This document shows positions 1-7,812 of a stretch of DNA of 64,000 nt, in pieces. Position 1 is the stretch's first letter. The number at the start of each line of letters is the position of its first letter. Origin of the DNA: Lysinibacillus_B sp031181585. GTDB lineage: Bacteria; Bacillota; Bacilli; Bacillales_A; Planococcaceae. The stretch is taken from assembly GCF_047301505.1 (NCBI RefSeq), contig NZ_CP154840.1:2232001-2296000 (forward strand). Direction: 5' to 3'. The position numbers were made by a program, and so were the translations under genes. The notes under the pieces are model-generated. The model worked only from the letters and a program-made list of their open reading frames with translations. It made no database searches and had not been told where the DNA came from.

Positions 1-173
1 TCATCCAAAAATCTTTGGTCCTATTAAAGGCGTAATAGAAGAATCAAATTCCTTTTTAACATCCATTTCTGCTATTTTTTGAAACTTTCGTATACTTTTT
101 ACGTATAGCAATAGTAGAAGAATAGAGCAGCTTAAGATCCCGCATCAAGCATAGAGAAAACGGAGGGTTTAAA

Positions 174-1970
174 ATGAAAAAGAAATTGTATACAACGGTT
201 TTAGCCTCTACATTGATGATCCCAGCAGTAGTCGTACCTGTAAATGCAGAGAGCTCATTTAAGGACGTAGCTGCATCCAGTTCATATAGTGAAGCTATCA
301 GCTATTTGAAGGCAGAGGGGATTATCACCGGCTATGGTGACGGCACATTCCGGCCTTTTGAAACCATCTCTAGACAGCATATACTGTCAATTCTCGATAA
401 AATGTTGGACTTACCGCCAATTCGTGAAGCAAAAGCCTTTACAGATGTACCGGCGAGTCATCCATATTACAATGCCATTCAAAACGCTTATCAAGCAGGA
501 ATCATAAATGGATACCAGGATGCTACGTTTAAACCCGATGCACCTGTTACACGTGCACAAATGGCTAAAATCCTTACGCTTGCTTTTGAGCTGAAAACGG
601 ATACAACTGCCGCTTTCCACGATGTATCTGCCAGCCACTGGAGTTATGAATACGTGCAGGCTCTTGCTGGAAACAACATTACTACTACTAGCAATACAGG
701 TCTTTATCGACCGAATGAGCAATTAACGAGAGGTCAATATGCCTTGTTCCTATACAGGTTGTTACATATGGAAGAAGATTCACAGCAGCCATTGCCTGTT
801 GGCCATTGGAGCGGGACAATTGAAATTCCGCAAAGTCCTTTAGGCGTGCAATTAACTATAAAAGAGGATAGTACCGGTACATTTTCTGTTCCTGCGCAAG
901 GCTTGAAGGATTACCCTGTCAAATCGATTAAAACGACAGGTGATTCGTTCCTGGTAGAAATTGATATTGCAGGCTCTCAAATGGTTATTGAAGGAAAAGC
1001 AGCAGAAGGGAAGATTACAGCGGTCTTCACACAAAACGGCATGTCGTTCCCGCTGACTTTGACACCTTATGAGGTACCGGAAGTAACGTATGAGGAGTGG
1101 AGTGTTCCCGTAGCAGGCGGCGAACTTGCAGTTGCATTGCAATGGCCGGCTATTGAATCTTCCACACCGGTGCCTGTTGCCATTATTATTGCAGGTTCGG
1201 GCGCTACTAATAAAGATGGTAATACGATTGCCGGGGAAAATAACAGCTTAAAAATGCTTGCTGAAGGGTTAGCAGCACAAGGGGTTGCGACGATTCGTTA
1301 TGATAAGCGGGGAGTTGGCGAAAATGCCGCACTTATAAAAAAGGAAGAGGATTTACTGTTTACTAGCTATGCACAGGATGTCGAAAGTATCGTAAAGGCT
1401 GTTAAGGAAGACGCCCGTTTCTCGGAAGTACATTTAATCGGTCATAGCGAGGGATCATTAGTTGGTATGGTTGCGGCAGCTTCGACAGAGGTAGACTCAA
1501 TCGTTTCCATTGCAGGTGCCGGCCGCCCGATAGAAGAAGTGCTACTTGAACAATTATCTGCCCAACTGCCTGCGGATCTATTGCAAACGAGTCAATCCAT
1601 TCTTACCTCTTTGAAAAAAGGAGAGCTTGTAGCAGATGTACCGGAAAGCTTGTATTCCTTATTTAGACCTTCTGTACAGCCATATATGATTTCTTGGCTG
1701 CAATATAATCCCGCAGACATCATTAAATCACTTGATGTACCAGTGTTAATTGTCCAAGGGAAAAATGATTTACAAGTGAAGGTGACAGACGCAGAAAAAC
1801 TCGGTGCAGCAGATCCAAGTGCAGAGGTTGTGTACTTCGACAAGATGAACCATGTGTTAAAAGAAGCACCGGCAGATCAGGCAGGAAATCTAGCTACGTA
1901 TGCAAATCCGACGCTGCCGCTTGCTGATGGACTTGTAGATCATATTAGTTCTTTTATTTCCAACCAATAA
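174..1970 (+). CDS. SLH-domain cell-surface alpha/beta hydrolase
   Basis: A 598-residue secreted protein, likely held on the cell wall and acting as an esterase or peptidase of unknown substrate. Residues 1-25 form a signal peptide ending in VNA. Three S-layer homology repeats follow (about 27-70, 86-130, 147-195), each with the typical ending seen in FKPDAPVTRAQMAKIL and YRPNEQLTRGQYALFL. After a beta-rich linker, the C-terminal half is an alpha/beta hydrolase: an oxyanion segment GSGATNKDGN, the RYDKRGVGEN motif, nucleophile elbow GHSEGS (Ser near 425), an acid near VQGKND and His near NHVLKEA. Start ATG 174 follows GGAGGG at 162-167. It stands alone, ending before a terminator. The SLH anchoring and hydrolase fold are secure; the substrate is not known. 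Confidence 0.93.
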   Translation: MKKKLYTTVLASTLMIPAVVVPVNAESSFKDVAASSSYSEAISYLKAEGIITGYGDGTFRPFETISRQHILSILDKMLDLPPIREAKAFTDVPASHPYYNAIQNAYQAGIINGYQDATFKPDAPVTRAQMAKILTLAFELKTDTTAAFHDVSASHWSYEYVQALAGNNITTTSNTGLYRPNEQLTRGQYALFLYRLLHMEEDSQQPLPVGHWSGTIEIPQSPLGVQLTIKEDSTGTFSVPAQGLKDYPVKSIKTTGDSFLVEIDIAGSQMVIEGKAAEGKITAVFTQNGMSFPLTLTPYEVPEVTYEEWSVPVAGGELAVALQWPAIESSTPVPVAIIIAGSGATNKDGNTIAGENNSLKMLAEGLAAQGVATIRYDKRGVGENAALIKKEEDLLFTSYAQDVESIVKAVKEDARFSEVHLIGHSEGSLVGMVAAASTEVDSIVSIAGAGRPIEEVLLEQLSAQLPADLLQTSQSILTSLKKGELVADVPESLYSLFRPSVQPYMISWLQYNPADIIKSLDVPVLIVQGKNDLQVKVTDAEKLGAADPSAEVVYFDKMNHVLKEAPADQAGNLATYANPTLPLADGLVDHISSFISNQ

Positions 1971-1998
1971 GTCCTAATTAGCACTAACTATATTCTTG

Positions 1999-2036
1999 AA
2001 AAGCGACCTTCTTATTGATTGAGAGGTCGCTTTTTT
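1999..2036 (+). terminator. Intrinsic terminator of the SLH hydrolase gene
   Basis: An inverted repeat AAAAGCGACCT / AGGTCGCTTTT is followed by a T run, 29 bases after the stop codon. Confidence 0.9.
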
Positions 2037-2189
2037 AGATAAAACAATAGAGAATGCAAAACTCGATAATGGCTGACCGGCATTAAAAGGATTATTCGTG
2101 GTGAAGAATTGTCATTCTAAGAGAAAAGCAGATTCATTGGAGAGCTACTGTACGAAGGGAGTTTTCACATAATCAGCAGTGAAATGCTG

Positions 2190-2657
2190 CTAATACCTAT
2201 TTTTATCTGACAATCTGTCCCAATACTCAAACGGTTTTAAATATCCTTTCGGCTGAAGCTGTCTCATTTCAATCATACGCTCGGATTTATCCTTTGCTAT
2301 TTCATTGTAAATGAATTGATCATCAAAGCCGATTTGTGCGGCATCTTGCTGTGTGGCGGCAAAATAGACTTTACGAGGCCTAGCCCAATAAATTGCTCCC
2401 AAACACATTGGACATGGCTCACAGGATGTATAAATATCACAGCCATCTAGCTGAAAGGTATTTAAGTTTCTGCATGCATCCCGTATAGCCATCACCTCTG
2501 CATGGGCGGTTGGATCATTTTGAGTGGTAACTGAATTTTTCCCAATCCCTACAATTAAGCCTTCTTTAACGATAACGGCACCAAATGGACCTCCGTTTTT
2601 TGTCTGGGCACTTTCAAGCGCAAGCTGCACAGCTTTTTCCATCATTTTTTCATTCAT
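2190..2657 (-). CDS. guaD: Guanine deaminase
   Basis: A 155-residue cytosolic zinc enzyme that converts guanine to xanthine and ammonia in purine salvage. The cytidine-deaminase fold motifs are complete: TAHAE (His52 zinc ligand, Glu54 proton shuttle) and PCPMC (Cys82 and Cys85). The stretch TSCEPCPMCLGAIYWARP and the GFDDQFIYNEI tail match the B. subtilis GuaD type, including its domain-swapped C-terminus, rather than TadA. Start ATG 2657 is preceded by an AGGGGAGG-type site. It is monocistronic, with no xanthine-controlled element visible upstream. Confidence 0.93.
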   Translation of the reverse strand: MNEKMMEKAVQLALESAQTKNGGPFGAVIVKEGLIVGIGKNSVTTQNDPTAHAEVMAIRDACRNLNTFQLDGCDIYTSCEPCPMCLGAIYWARPRKVYFAATQQDAAQIGFDDQFIYNEIAKDKSERMIEMRQLQPKGYLKPFEYWDRLSDKNRY

Positions 2658-3120
2658 ATAAACCTCCCCTTCGTCCTTATTATCACAGCATTCTAAAATT
2701 CGAATAAAAGGAAACAGCTATACCTGCTTGTCAATGGCTATGTACGATGCGAAGTATTGATTTATTCATACGAAAGAATCTGCCGTAATCAGTACTCTAC
2801 GATATGAAGTATAAGTAACGGTTATTTATCTTACTTTGAAATAAGGTAAAAAGAAGCACTTTTTCCTGCTTATTTTGAAGCGCCGTCCTACTGGACTAAA
2901 GAAAAGAAAAATAGTGAACGGCGACTTTCAGCTTACTGTGTGCAATAGTAAGCTGGCTGTTTGGAAAAGGCGAAAGCGGCTTTAACAAAGAGGCCTCTTT
3001 TGATCTCCAACTAGTAAGTAATGATTTCCATCAAGAAAAGTCCTGTAATGAAGAGAAAATAAGAAAAGGTTTGAGCATTTTGTGACAGAGACGGATAAAT
3101 AGTGGACAGTGCATAACCGA
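2658..3120. other. Intergenic region with unexplained hairpins
   Basis: No gene is recognised between guaD and the corC-like gene. On the + strand a perfect 9-bp stem (CAGCTTACT / AGTAAGCTG, 2929-2955) follows a CGCCG/CGGCG pairing that encloses a GTCC-tact-GGAC hairpin (about 2880-2925). This could be a structured leader or relic sequence. It matches no riboswitch class that I know. Confidence 0.4.
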
Positions 3121-3170
3121 AACGTTATAGTTAAACCACAACGTTATAGTTTCATTGAGAAAAGTATAAT
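3121..3170 (+). promoter_or_regulatory. corC-like gene promoter with a duplicated 12-bp motif
   Basis: A TATAAT -10 element lies at 3165-3170. Upstream, the 12-mer AACGTTATAGTT occurs twice, at 3121-3132 and 3140-3151 (19-base period). The second copy covers the expected -35 position, so it may be an activator or repressor site; no clear -35 hexamer is present. Confidence 0.5.
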
Positions 3171-3182
3171 TGTAAATATTTT

Positions 3183-3223
3183 AGGAGGTGAATGTTCTAC
3201 TACGAGAGTAGAACAGCCATTTG
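3183..3223 (+). promoter_or_regulatory. Shine-Dalgarno separated from a TTG start by a perfect hairpin
   Basis: AGGAGG lies at 3183-3188, but the only usable in-frame start is TTG 3221, because TAG at 3209-3211 closes the frame upstream. Between them is a perfect 9-bp stem, TGTTCTACT (3193-3201) and AGTAGAACA (3207-3215), with the loop ACGAG. Folding the stem cuts the apparent 32-base spacing to about 9 bases, the normal distance. Confidence 0.65.
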
Positions 3224-4570
3224 TCAACGACCATATACTTGATTATTTTTGCAATTTTAATTGCGCTTACAGCATTTTTCGTCGCAACCGAGTTTGCGAT
3301 CGTTAAGGTGCGTCAATCACGTATTGATCAGCTTGTGGCGGAAGGTAAAACCGGTTCCCAAGCAGCAAAACAAGTTACATCACATTTAGATGAATATTTA
3401 TCTGCCTGTCAGCTGGGGATTACCGTAACAGCCCTTGGTATTGGTATGGTAGGGGAGCCTACATTTGAATTCATTCTTCACCCGATGTTTGAATCGATTG
3501 GTATTTCCACTGACTATATTCATGTTTTCACTATCGGGGCGGCCTTTATTATCGCGACCTTCCTACACGTAGTAGTAGGGGAACTGGCACCAAAAACAAT
3601 CGCTATTCAAAAAGCGGAGGCTGTCACACTAGCGTTTTCTAAACCAATTCAAATTTTTTATAAAATCCTTTATCCGTTTATCTGGGTATTGAACGGCTCG
3701 GCTCGTCTTTTACTTAAGCTATTCGGTATGAAACCCGCTTCAGAGCATGAGTTATCTCATACGGAGGAGGAGCTGCGTCTTCTGCTTTCAGAAAGCTATA
3801 AGTCAGGTGAAATTAACCAAAACGAATTGAATTATGTAAACAATGTTTTTGAATTTGATGATCGTATTGCGCGGGAAATTATGGTACCGCGTACAGATAT
3901 TGTTGGGTTTGAATTGCATGCTTCTTTTGAAGAAGTGCTGACAATCGTTTCCGAGGAGCGCTATACGCGCTATCCGATTTTTGAAGGGGACCGTGATAAT
4001 ATTATTGGGTTCCTAAATATTAAAGACTTTTTAACATTAGGGATGAAAAATCGCGTTTCTGCCGAAACATTCCAACTAACTCATTTCGTGAATCCAGTCA
4101 TCCGCACAATTGAAACAACGCCAATCCATGATCTTCTGCAAAAAATGCAGCGCGAACGAATCCATATTGCGATTTTGCTGGATGAATACGGCGGAACAAG
4201 CGGGTTAGTAACCGTAGAAGATATTCTAGAAGAAATTGTTGGGGAAATCCGTGACGAGTTTGATGATGATGAAATTCCGGAAGTTCGTAAACTGGCAGAT
4301 CAGCATTATTTAGTAGATGCGACGATACTTTTAACGGATGTAGAAAAATTACTATTTGTTGAGTTTAATGCAGATGGAATCGATACATTGGGCGGCTGGT
4401 ATTTTACGATGGATATCGAGCTAGATATGAACAAGGAAATCTATTATCAAGGCTATACGTTCTCTATTTCCCAGAAAGAGGGCCATCACATTCAGTATAT
4501 CGAAGTAAAAAAATCGGACAAACCTTTAGCGGATGAGAGGGTAACAGAGCAAATCGAATCCAAAAACTAA
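3221..4570 (+). CDS. CorC/HlyC-family membrane protein (CNNM-CBS)
   Basis: A 449-residue membrane protein of the B. subtilis YrkA/YugS/YhdP type, a family linked to magnesium or cobalt efflux and homeostasis. Residues 1-190 are a DUF21/CNNM transmembrane domain starting IIFAILIALTAFFVATEFAIVK. Residues about 210-335 are a CBS pair (MVPRTDIVGFE, LDEYGGTSGLVTVEDILEEIVGEI). Residues about 350-430 are a CorC_HlyC transporter-associated domain. The TTG start at 3221 agrees with the family N-terminus. A terminator follows, so it is probably transcribed alone. The family is certain; the transported ion is inferred. Confidence 0.93.
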   Translation: MSTTIYLIIFAILIALTAFFVATEFAIVKVRQSRIDQLVAEGKTGSQAAKQVTSHLDEYLSACQLGITVTALGIGMVGEPTFEFILHPMFESIGISTDYIHVFTIGAAFIIATFLHVVVGELAPKTIAIQKAEAVTLAFSKPIQIFYKILYPFIWVLNGSARLLLKLFGMKPASEHELSHTEEELRLLLSESYKSGEINQNELNYVNNVFEFDDRIAREIMVPRTDIVGFELHASFEEVLTIVSEERYTRYPIFEGDRDNIIGFLNIKDFLTLGMKNRVSAETFQLTHFVNPVIRTIETTPIHDLLQKMQRERIHIAILLDEYGGTSGLVTVEDILEEIVGEIRDEFDDDEIPEVRKLADQHYLVDATILLTDVEKLLFVEFNADGIDTLGGWYFTMDIELDMNKEIYYQGYTFSISQKEGHHIQYIEVKKSDKPLADERVTEQIESKN

Positions 4571-4576
4571 AGGTTG

Positions 4577-4610
4577 GGGGCAGACAAATCGTCTGCTCCT
4601 TTCACTTTTT
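4577..4610 (+). terminator. Terminator after the corC-like gene
   Basis: Stem GGGGCAGAC / GTCTGCTCC (one G-T pair), loop AAATC, then a T-rich tract. It sits just upstream of the Spx-like gene. Confidence 0.8.
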
Positions 4611-4627
4611 AAAAGCAGGTGGACAAG

Positions 4628-5026
4628 TTGACAGTACAGATTTTCTCGCATTCATTGAAAGCGAATACAAAAAGAGCGATGAAATGGTTTGAAACACACG
4701 GGATACAGTATGAGGTGTATGATTTAACCAAAAGACCGTTTCAGTATGAAGATTATTTGCAGTTTCTTTATTATTGCGAGCCTGGAGAACTAGAATTTCT
4801 ATCGACACGGTCAAAGGATGGTATGGCCCTTCAGCAAGAAGTAGATAAGCTTACTATCGATGAATTGTATCATCGCATTAAAAAGAATCCAAAATTGCTG
4901 ACAGAGCCCATAATGATGGATGAAACCCGTGTGTTATTTAGATATCAAGAGATTGAAATGACACAATTCCTTTCTAGAAAACAAAAACAAGCATTTTTAA
5001 ACGATTGTTCATTAAAAACTTTCTAA
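4628..5026 (+). CDS. Spx/MgsR-family protein lacking the CXXC switch
   Basis: A 132-residue ArsC/Spx-fold protein. Spx proteins bind the C-terminal domain of RNA polymerase alpha and redirect transcription in disulfide stress. The tail PIMMDETRVLFRYQEIEMTQFL matches the conserved Spx segment after the fold core. The N-terminal redox motif CXXC, expected after the first beta strand, is replaced by S-H-S-L in IFSHSLKANTKRA, so it cannot act as a canonical thiol switch. I chose TTG 4628 because AGGTGG lies at a normal distance; a GTG at 4619 overlaps that site. A terminator separates it from corC. It may be a constitutive Spx paralogue or may have another role. Confidence 0.8.
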   Translation: MTVQIFSHSLKANTKRAMKWFETHGIQYEVYDLTKRPFQYEDYLQFLYYCEPGELEFLSTRSKDGMALQQEVDKLTIDELYHRIKKNPKLLTEPIMMDETRVLFRYQEIEMTQFLSRKQKQAFLNDCSLKTF

Positions 5027-5096
5027 GACCTTCGTATGCTGCTCAAGAAAAGAAGGACTGAAGGCCATACTGGAACTTTAACCATATTTCCAAATT

Positions 5097-5125
5097 AACG
5101 ACCAAATTTGGTCGTTTTATTTTTG
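5097..5125 (+). terminator. Palindromic terminator after the Spx-like gene
   Basis: A perfect 20-bp palindrome built from AACGACCAAA and its complement (5097-5116) is followed by TTTATTTTT. Confidence 0.8.
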
Positions 5126-5181
5126 TTGCAAATGCAATAAATTAATGTTAAATTCATTATAAGTTTTTGTTGTATTTACAA
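5126..5181 (+). promoter_or_regulatory. Two candidate MarR operators before the MarR-paiA pair
   Basis: Two 12-bp inverted repeats with the same architecture, TTGCA-AA-TGCAA (5126-5137) and TTGTA-TT-TACAA (5170-5181), flank the likely promoter of the MarR gene. Their two-half-site form suits a winged-helix dimer, so autoregulation is likely. Confidence 0.55.
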
Positions 5182-5204
5182 TAAAAACTAGGGAGGAGAT
5201 AGTT

Positions 5205-5657
5205 ATGAAAGAAATTCTTCGAGAAATCGGAATGATTTCCAGAGCATTAGATTCTATCAGCAATATTGAATTCAAAGAATATGACCTGACAAAAGGGCAG
5301 TACCTGTATCTTGTACGTATTTGTGAAAATCCTGGTATCATTCAAGAGAAAGTAGCAGAAATGCTAAAAGTCGACCGGACTACTGCAGCTCGGGCTATAA
5401 AGAAGCTCGAATTGAATGGTTTCATTGAAAAGAAAGACGATAAACAAAATAAAAAAATCAAAAAACTATTTCCAACCGAAAAGGCAAAAAAAGTCTATCC
5501 TTTTATTAAACGAGAACATGATTATTCTGACCGAATGGCATTAGAAAGCTTTTCCGAAAAAGAAGCGGAAATCCTTTTCAACTTGCTGCAGCGTGTAAGA
5601 TCAAACGTGGAAAAAGACTGGGAGTATGTAAAAAAGGGCAATAAGCGACAATATTGA
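5205..5657 (+). CDS. MarR-family transcriptional regulator
   Basis: A 150-residue winged-helix DNA-binding dimer. The recognition region is IIQEKVAEMLKVDRTTAARAIKKLELNGFI (about residues 46-75), followed by a basic wing (KKDDKQNKKIKKLFPT) and a helical dimer end. ATG 5205 follows GGGAGGAG. The paiA-like gene starts 20 bases after its stop, so the two form an operon. In MarR regulators the ligand usually relieves repression; here the ligand may be a polyamine or a related stress compound, judged only from the neighbour. Confidence 0.9.
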   Translation: MKEILREIGMISRALDSISNIEFKEYDLTKGQYLYLVRICENPGIIQEKVAEMLKVDRTTAARAIKKLELNGFIEKKDDKQNKKIKKLFPTEKAKKVYPFIKREHDYSDRMALESFSEKEAEILFNLLQRVRSNVEKDWEYVKKGNKRQY

Positions 5658-5676
5658 TAAGATAGGAGCGGACTAT

Positions 5677-6195
5677 ATGTCTATTCATATAAAAAAGTGT
5701 ACATTAGAAGATTTACCTAACCTACAAGAAATCAGCGCCAAAACTTTTCAAGAGACATTTCAGCACCAAAATTCTCCTGAAAACATGGCAGCCTATTTGA
5801 ATCGGGCATTTAACCGAACACAGTTAGAAAAGGAATTAGTTAATAGTTCTTCTCAATTCTTTTTCATTAGTGTGAATAATGACATCGCTGGATACTTAAA
5901 AATCAATACCGATAGTGCGCAATCAGAAGCTATGGGAGAGGATTTCCTCGAGGTTGAGAGAATTTATATAAAAAGTGAATTCCAAAAGCAGGGGCTCGGT
6001 AAGCATCTATTCAAAAAAGCGTTAGAAATTGCACAGGTAAGCAATAAAAAGAAAATCTGGCTTGGTGTATGGGAGAAAAATGAAAACGCGATTGCTTTTT
6101 ATAAAAAAGCTGGATTCGTTGAGACAGGATCGCATTCATTTTTTATGGGTGAGGAAGAACAAATTGATTTGATTATGACGAAAACCATTGGATAA
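5677..6195 (+). CDS. paiA: Spermidine/spermine N(1)-acetyltransferase PaiA
   Basis: A 172-residue GNAT enzyme that acetylates polyamines with acetyl-CoA. It matches B. subtilis PaiA along its length as I recall that protein: the start with CTLEDLPNLQEISAKTF, the block QNSPENMAAYL, SSQFFFI, the acetyl-CoA loop QKQGLGKHL, and the end WLGVWEKNENAIAFYKKAGF. The usual partner paiB is not next to it; a short ORF of 19 codons at 6216-6275 shows no resemblance to PaiB. It is preceded by GATAGGAGCGG and lies downstream of the MarR gene. Confidence 0.92.
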   Translation: MSIHIKKCTLEDLPNLQEISAKTFQETFQHQNSPENMAAYLNRAFNRTQLEKELVNSSSQFFFISVNNDIAGYLKINTDSAQSEAMGEDFLEVERIYIKSEFQKQGLGKHLFKKALEIAQVSNKKKIWLGVWEKNENAIAFYKKAGFVETGSHSFFMGEEEQIDLIMTKTIG

Positions 6196-6336
6196 CTTCC
6201 GAAAGGCGAATGAGTATGAATATTTCAAAATACAACCAAATCAATGATGTGAATCATCTTTTAAAGAAAGAATAATTCGCAGAAAAGTTGATACATTCTA
6301 TTTGTTGCATTTAAAAAATATAAGAGGTGAAGTTAG

Positions 6337-6798
6337 ATGGATTGGAAATTAAAAGAGTTTGACGAGTTATCAAATGTGGAACTATACAATATTTTAAAAG
6401 AAAGAACCTTGATTTTTGTGTTGGAACAAAATTGTCCTTATCAAGAAGTGGATGGTAAAGATCCTTTTTCTTATCATCTTTTTAAAGAAGATAACGGGGA
6501 AATCATTGCCTATTTAAGAATTCTACCTGCAGGTGTTGCTTATCAAGAAGTATCTATTGGAAGAGTCATTGTAAAAAAAGAATACAGGGGACAAGGGATT
6601 GCACAGGAACTTTTAAGAAAGGGGCTTGATTTTATTCAAAACGAATTACAAGAAACAACTGTTAAAATTCAAGCTCAAGAGTATTTAAGAAAATTCTATG
6701 GCTCCTTTGGTTTTGAAGCTGTATCCGAAACATATTTAGAAGATAATATTCCTCATGTTGATATGCTTTTACAGATGAAAAGTCTTATAACAGATTAA
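6337..6798 (+). CDS. elaA: ElaA-like GNAT acetyltransferase
   Basis: A 153-residue GNAT protein. It has the typical ElaA opening (FDELSNVELYNILKERTLIFVLEQNCPYQEVDG), the acetyl-CoA loop YRGQGIAQELL and the ending AQEYLRKFYGSFGFEAVSETYLEDNIPHVDM. The substrate of this family is not established. ATG 6337 follows AAGAGGTGAAG. A strong terminator lies 13 bases downstream. Confidence 0.9.
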   Translation: MDWKLKEFDELSNVELYNILKERTLIFVLEQNCPYQEVDGKDPFSYHLFKEDNGEIIAYLRILPAGVAYQEVSIGRVIVKKEYRGQGIAQELLRKGLDFIQNELQETTVKIQAQEYLRKFYGSFGFEAVSETYLEDNIPHVDMLLQMKSLITD

Positions 6799-6810
6799 AA
6801 TACTATTCAC

Positions 6811-6855
6811 GCAAAACACCATTTTGAAAAAAATACAAAATGGTGTTTTGCTTTT
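6811..6855 (+). terminator. Terminator after elaA
   Basis: A long stem (CAAAACACCATTTTG paired with CAAAATGGTGTTTTG) separated by an A-rich loop and ending in CTTTTG. Confidence 0.85.
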
Positions 6856-7194
6856 GCATGTCAAATAAGGCTTTACAAGAAAATAATAGCAGACCCAAGG
6901 GGCGATCAACTGACAACAGCCTGGCAGCCGTATTCATAGATAAACGAGCCGATATGCGGGATATTCTTGTTGTATACCGATGAATAAGTGCCTTAGTAAT
7001 ATTTTTTGATTCCAATGATCGGTTATATGAATCCAGAAAGGTAACAAAGCTGTTTAAATCTTATTCGCAGCTAATAGGTGTATGATCAGAACAATTTTCT
7101 CAACTTCTAAATATATTCTTTTTATTTACTTAACACTTACTGATAATTGTAAGTAGTATACAGTAGTTTATTTGAATACATACATAATATTTCG
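6856..7194. other. Unassigned stretch at the edge of the decayed region
   Basis: A 41-codon + frame at 6858-6983 (ending in FIDKRADMRDILVVYR) looks codon-like but has no ribosome site and no family I know. The rest is AT-rich, with no recognisable gene. Confidence 0.3.
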
Positions 7195-7220
7195 GAATTG
7201 GAATAATCCAATTCTTTTTT
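7195..7220 (+). terminator. Orphan terminator upstream of the cad promoter
   Basis: Perfect 8-bp stem GAATTGGA / TCCAATTC with a 4-base loop and six Ts. The gene it served is gone. Confidence 0.7.
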
Positions 7221-7226
7221 ATTTTC

Positions 7227-7290
7227 ATTCAAATAACGGTTTGAATATCAGTAAAAAAATGGTACATTATATTCAAATGATCATTTGAAT
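7227..7290 (+). promoter_or_regulatory. cad operon promoter with two CadC-type operators
   Basis: A perfect 20-bp palindrome of half-site ATTCAAATGA (7271-7290) and a second inverted repeat ATTCAAAT-aacg-GTTTGAAT (7227-7246) flank a promoter with -35 TTGAAT (7241-7246) and -10 TACATT (7263-7268). CTCAAAT/ATTTGAAT half-sites are known for the CadC/SmtB repressors. GAAAGGAG follows at once, but the cadC start codon is gone. Confidence 0.75.
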
Positions 7291-7302
7291 GAAAGGAGTA
7301 AT

Positions 7303-7663
7303 CTATAGTAGTAAGAAAGATACTTATGGAATTTATTGTTATAACGAAAAAATAATTAATCGAATTCAAAGTAAAATATAAAAAGAGAAAATGTATCTAA
7401 TGTAGTCCAATTGTTAAATTAATTGCAGATGGAAATAGGACAGGAATATCTTATGCATTAGGCAAAGTTGATGAGTTATGTCTATGATATTGCCTATATT
7501 ATGGGTCTTTCTGCTGCAACTGCTTCTCATCGTTTATAGGCAGGGGATTGTAAAGTACCGAAAAGTAGGGAAATTAGCGTTTTATTCATTAGATAATAAA
7601 CATATCAAACAACTGATTGTTATTGCATTGGCACTTAAAAAGGAATGTAATGTTAATGCCTGT
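7303..7663 (+). pseudogene. cadC: Decayed cadC (cadmium-responsive ArsR-type repressor)
   Basis: Pieces of CadC are readable in more than one frame. They are DTYGIYCYNEKIINRIQ (near 7319-7370), then KLIADGNRTGISYALGKVDELCLYDIAYIMGLSAATASH (near 7414-7530 with a shift), then GIVKYRKVGKLAFYSLDNKHIKQLIVIALALKKE. The start codon is lost, there are stops after the first block, and the metal-binding ELCVCD segment has become ELCLYD, losing a ligand cysteine. It therefore cannot sense cadmium, although its operator upstream is intact. Confidence 0.85.
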
Positions 7664-7759
7664 AAACAAGTGAAACTCACAAAAGAAGAAATGAAGGCAT
7701 ATCATGTTCAAGGCTTTACTTATAACAACTATGCCGTTACCTTTGAAAACGATTTTTAA
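7664..7759 (+). pseudogene. cadA: Remnant of the N-terminus of cadmium ATPase CadA
   Basis: In frame with the cadC relic, CKQVKLTKEEMKAYHVQGF leads into TYNNYAVTFENDF, the start of the CadA heavy-metal-associated domain. The metal-binding GFTCANCA motif has become GFTYNNYA, so both cysteines are lost. The frame ends at 7759; the rest of cadA resumes only at about 11181, after unrelated genes. Confidence 0.8.
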
Positions 7760-7812
7760 AAATAACATCTAGAATTTACAACATGTCTACTAAACAATAA
7801 GGAGCTAAATTT

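Noticed and set aside
1..140. Minus-strand frame ending at base 1 (YVKSIRKFQKIAEMDVKKEF and so on, after a run of leucines)
   Set aside because: It looks a little like the tail of a membrane protein but has no ATG before its middle, no ribosome site, a stop upstream near 149, and it covers the promoter of the SLH gene.
3109..3306. 65-residue + frame overlapping the CorC start
   Set aside because: It overlaps the promoter and the first codons of a well-supported gene and has no ribosome site of its own.
6803..7015. 70-residue minus-strand frame after elaA
   Set aside because: It includes both arms of the elaA terminator and has no ribosome site or family.
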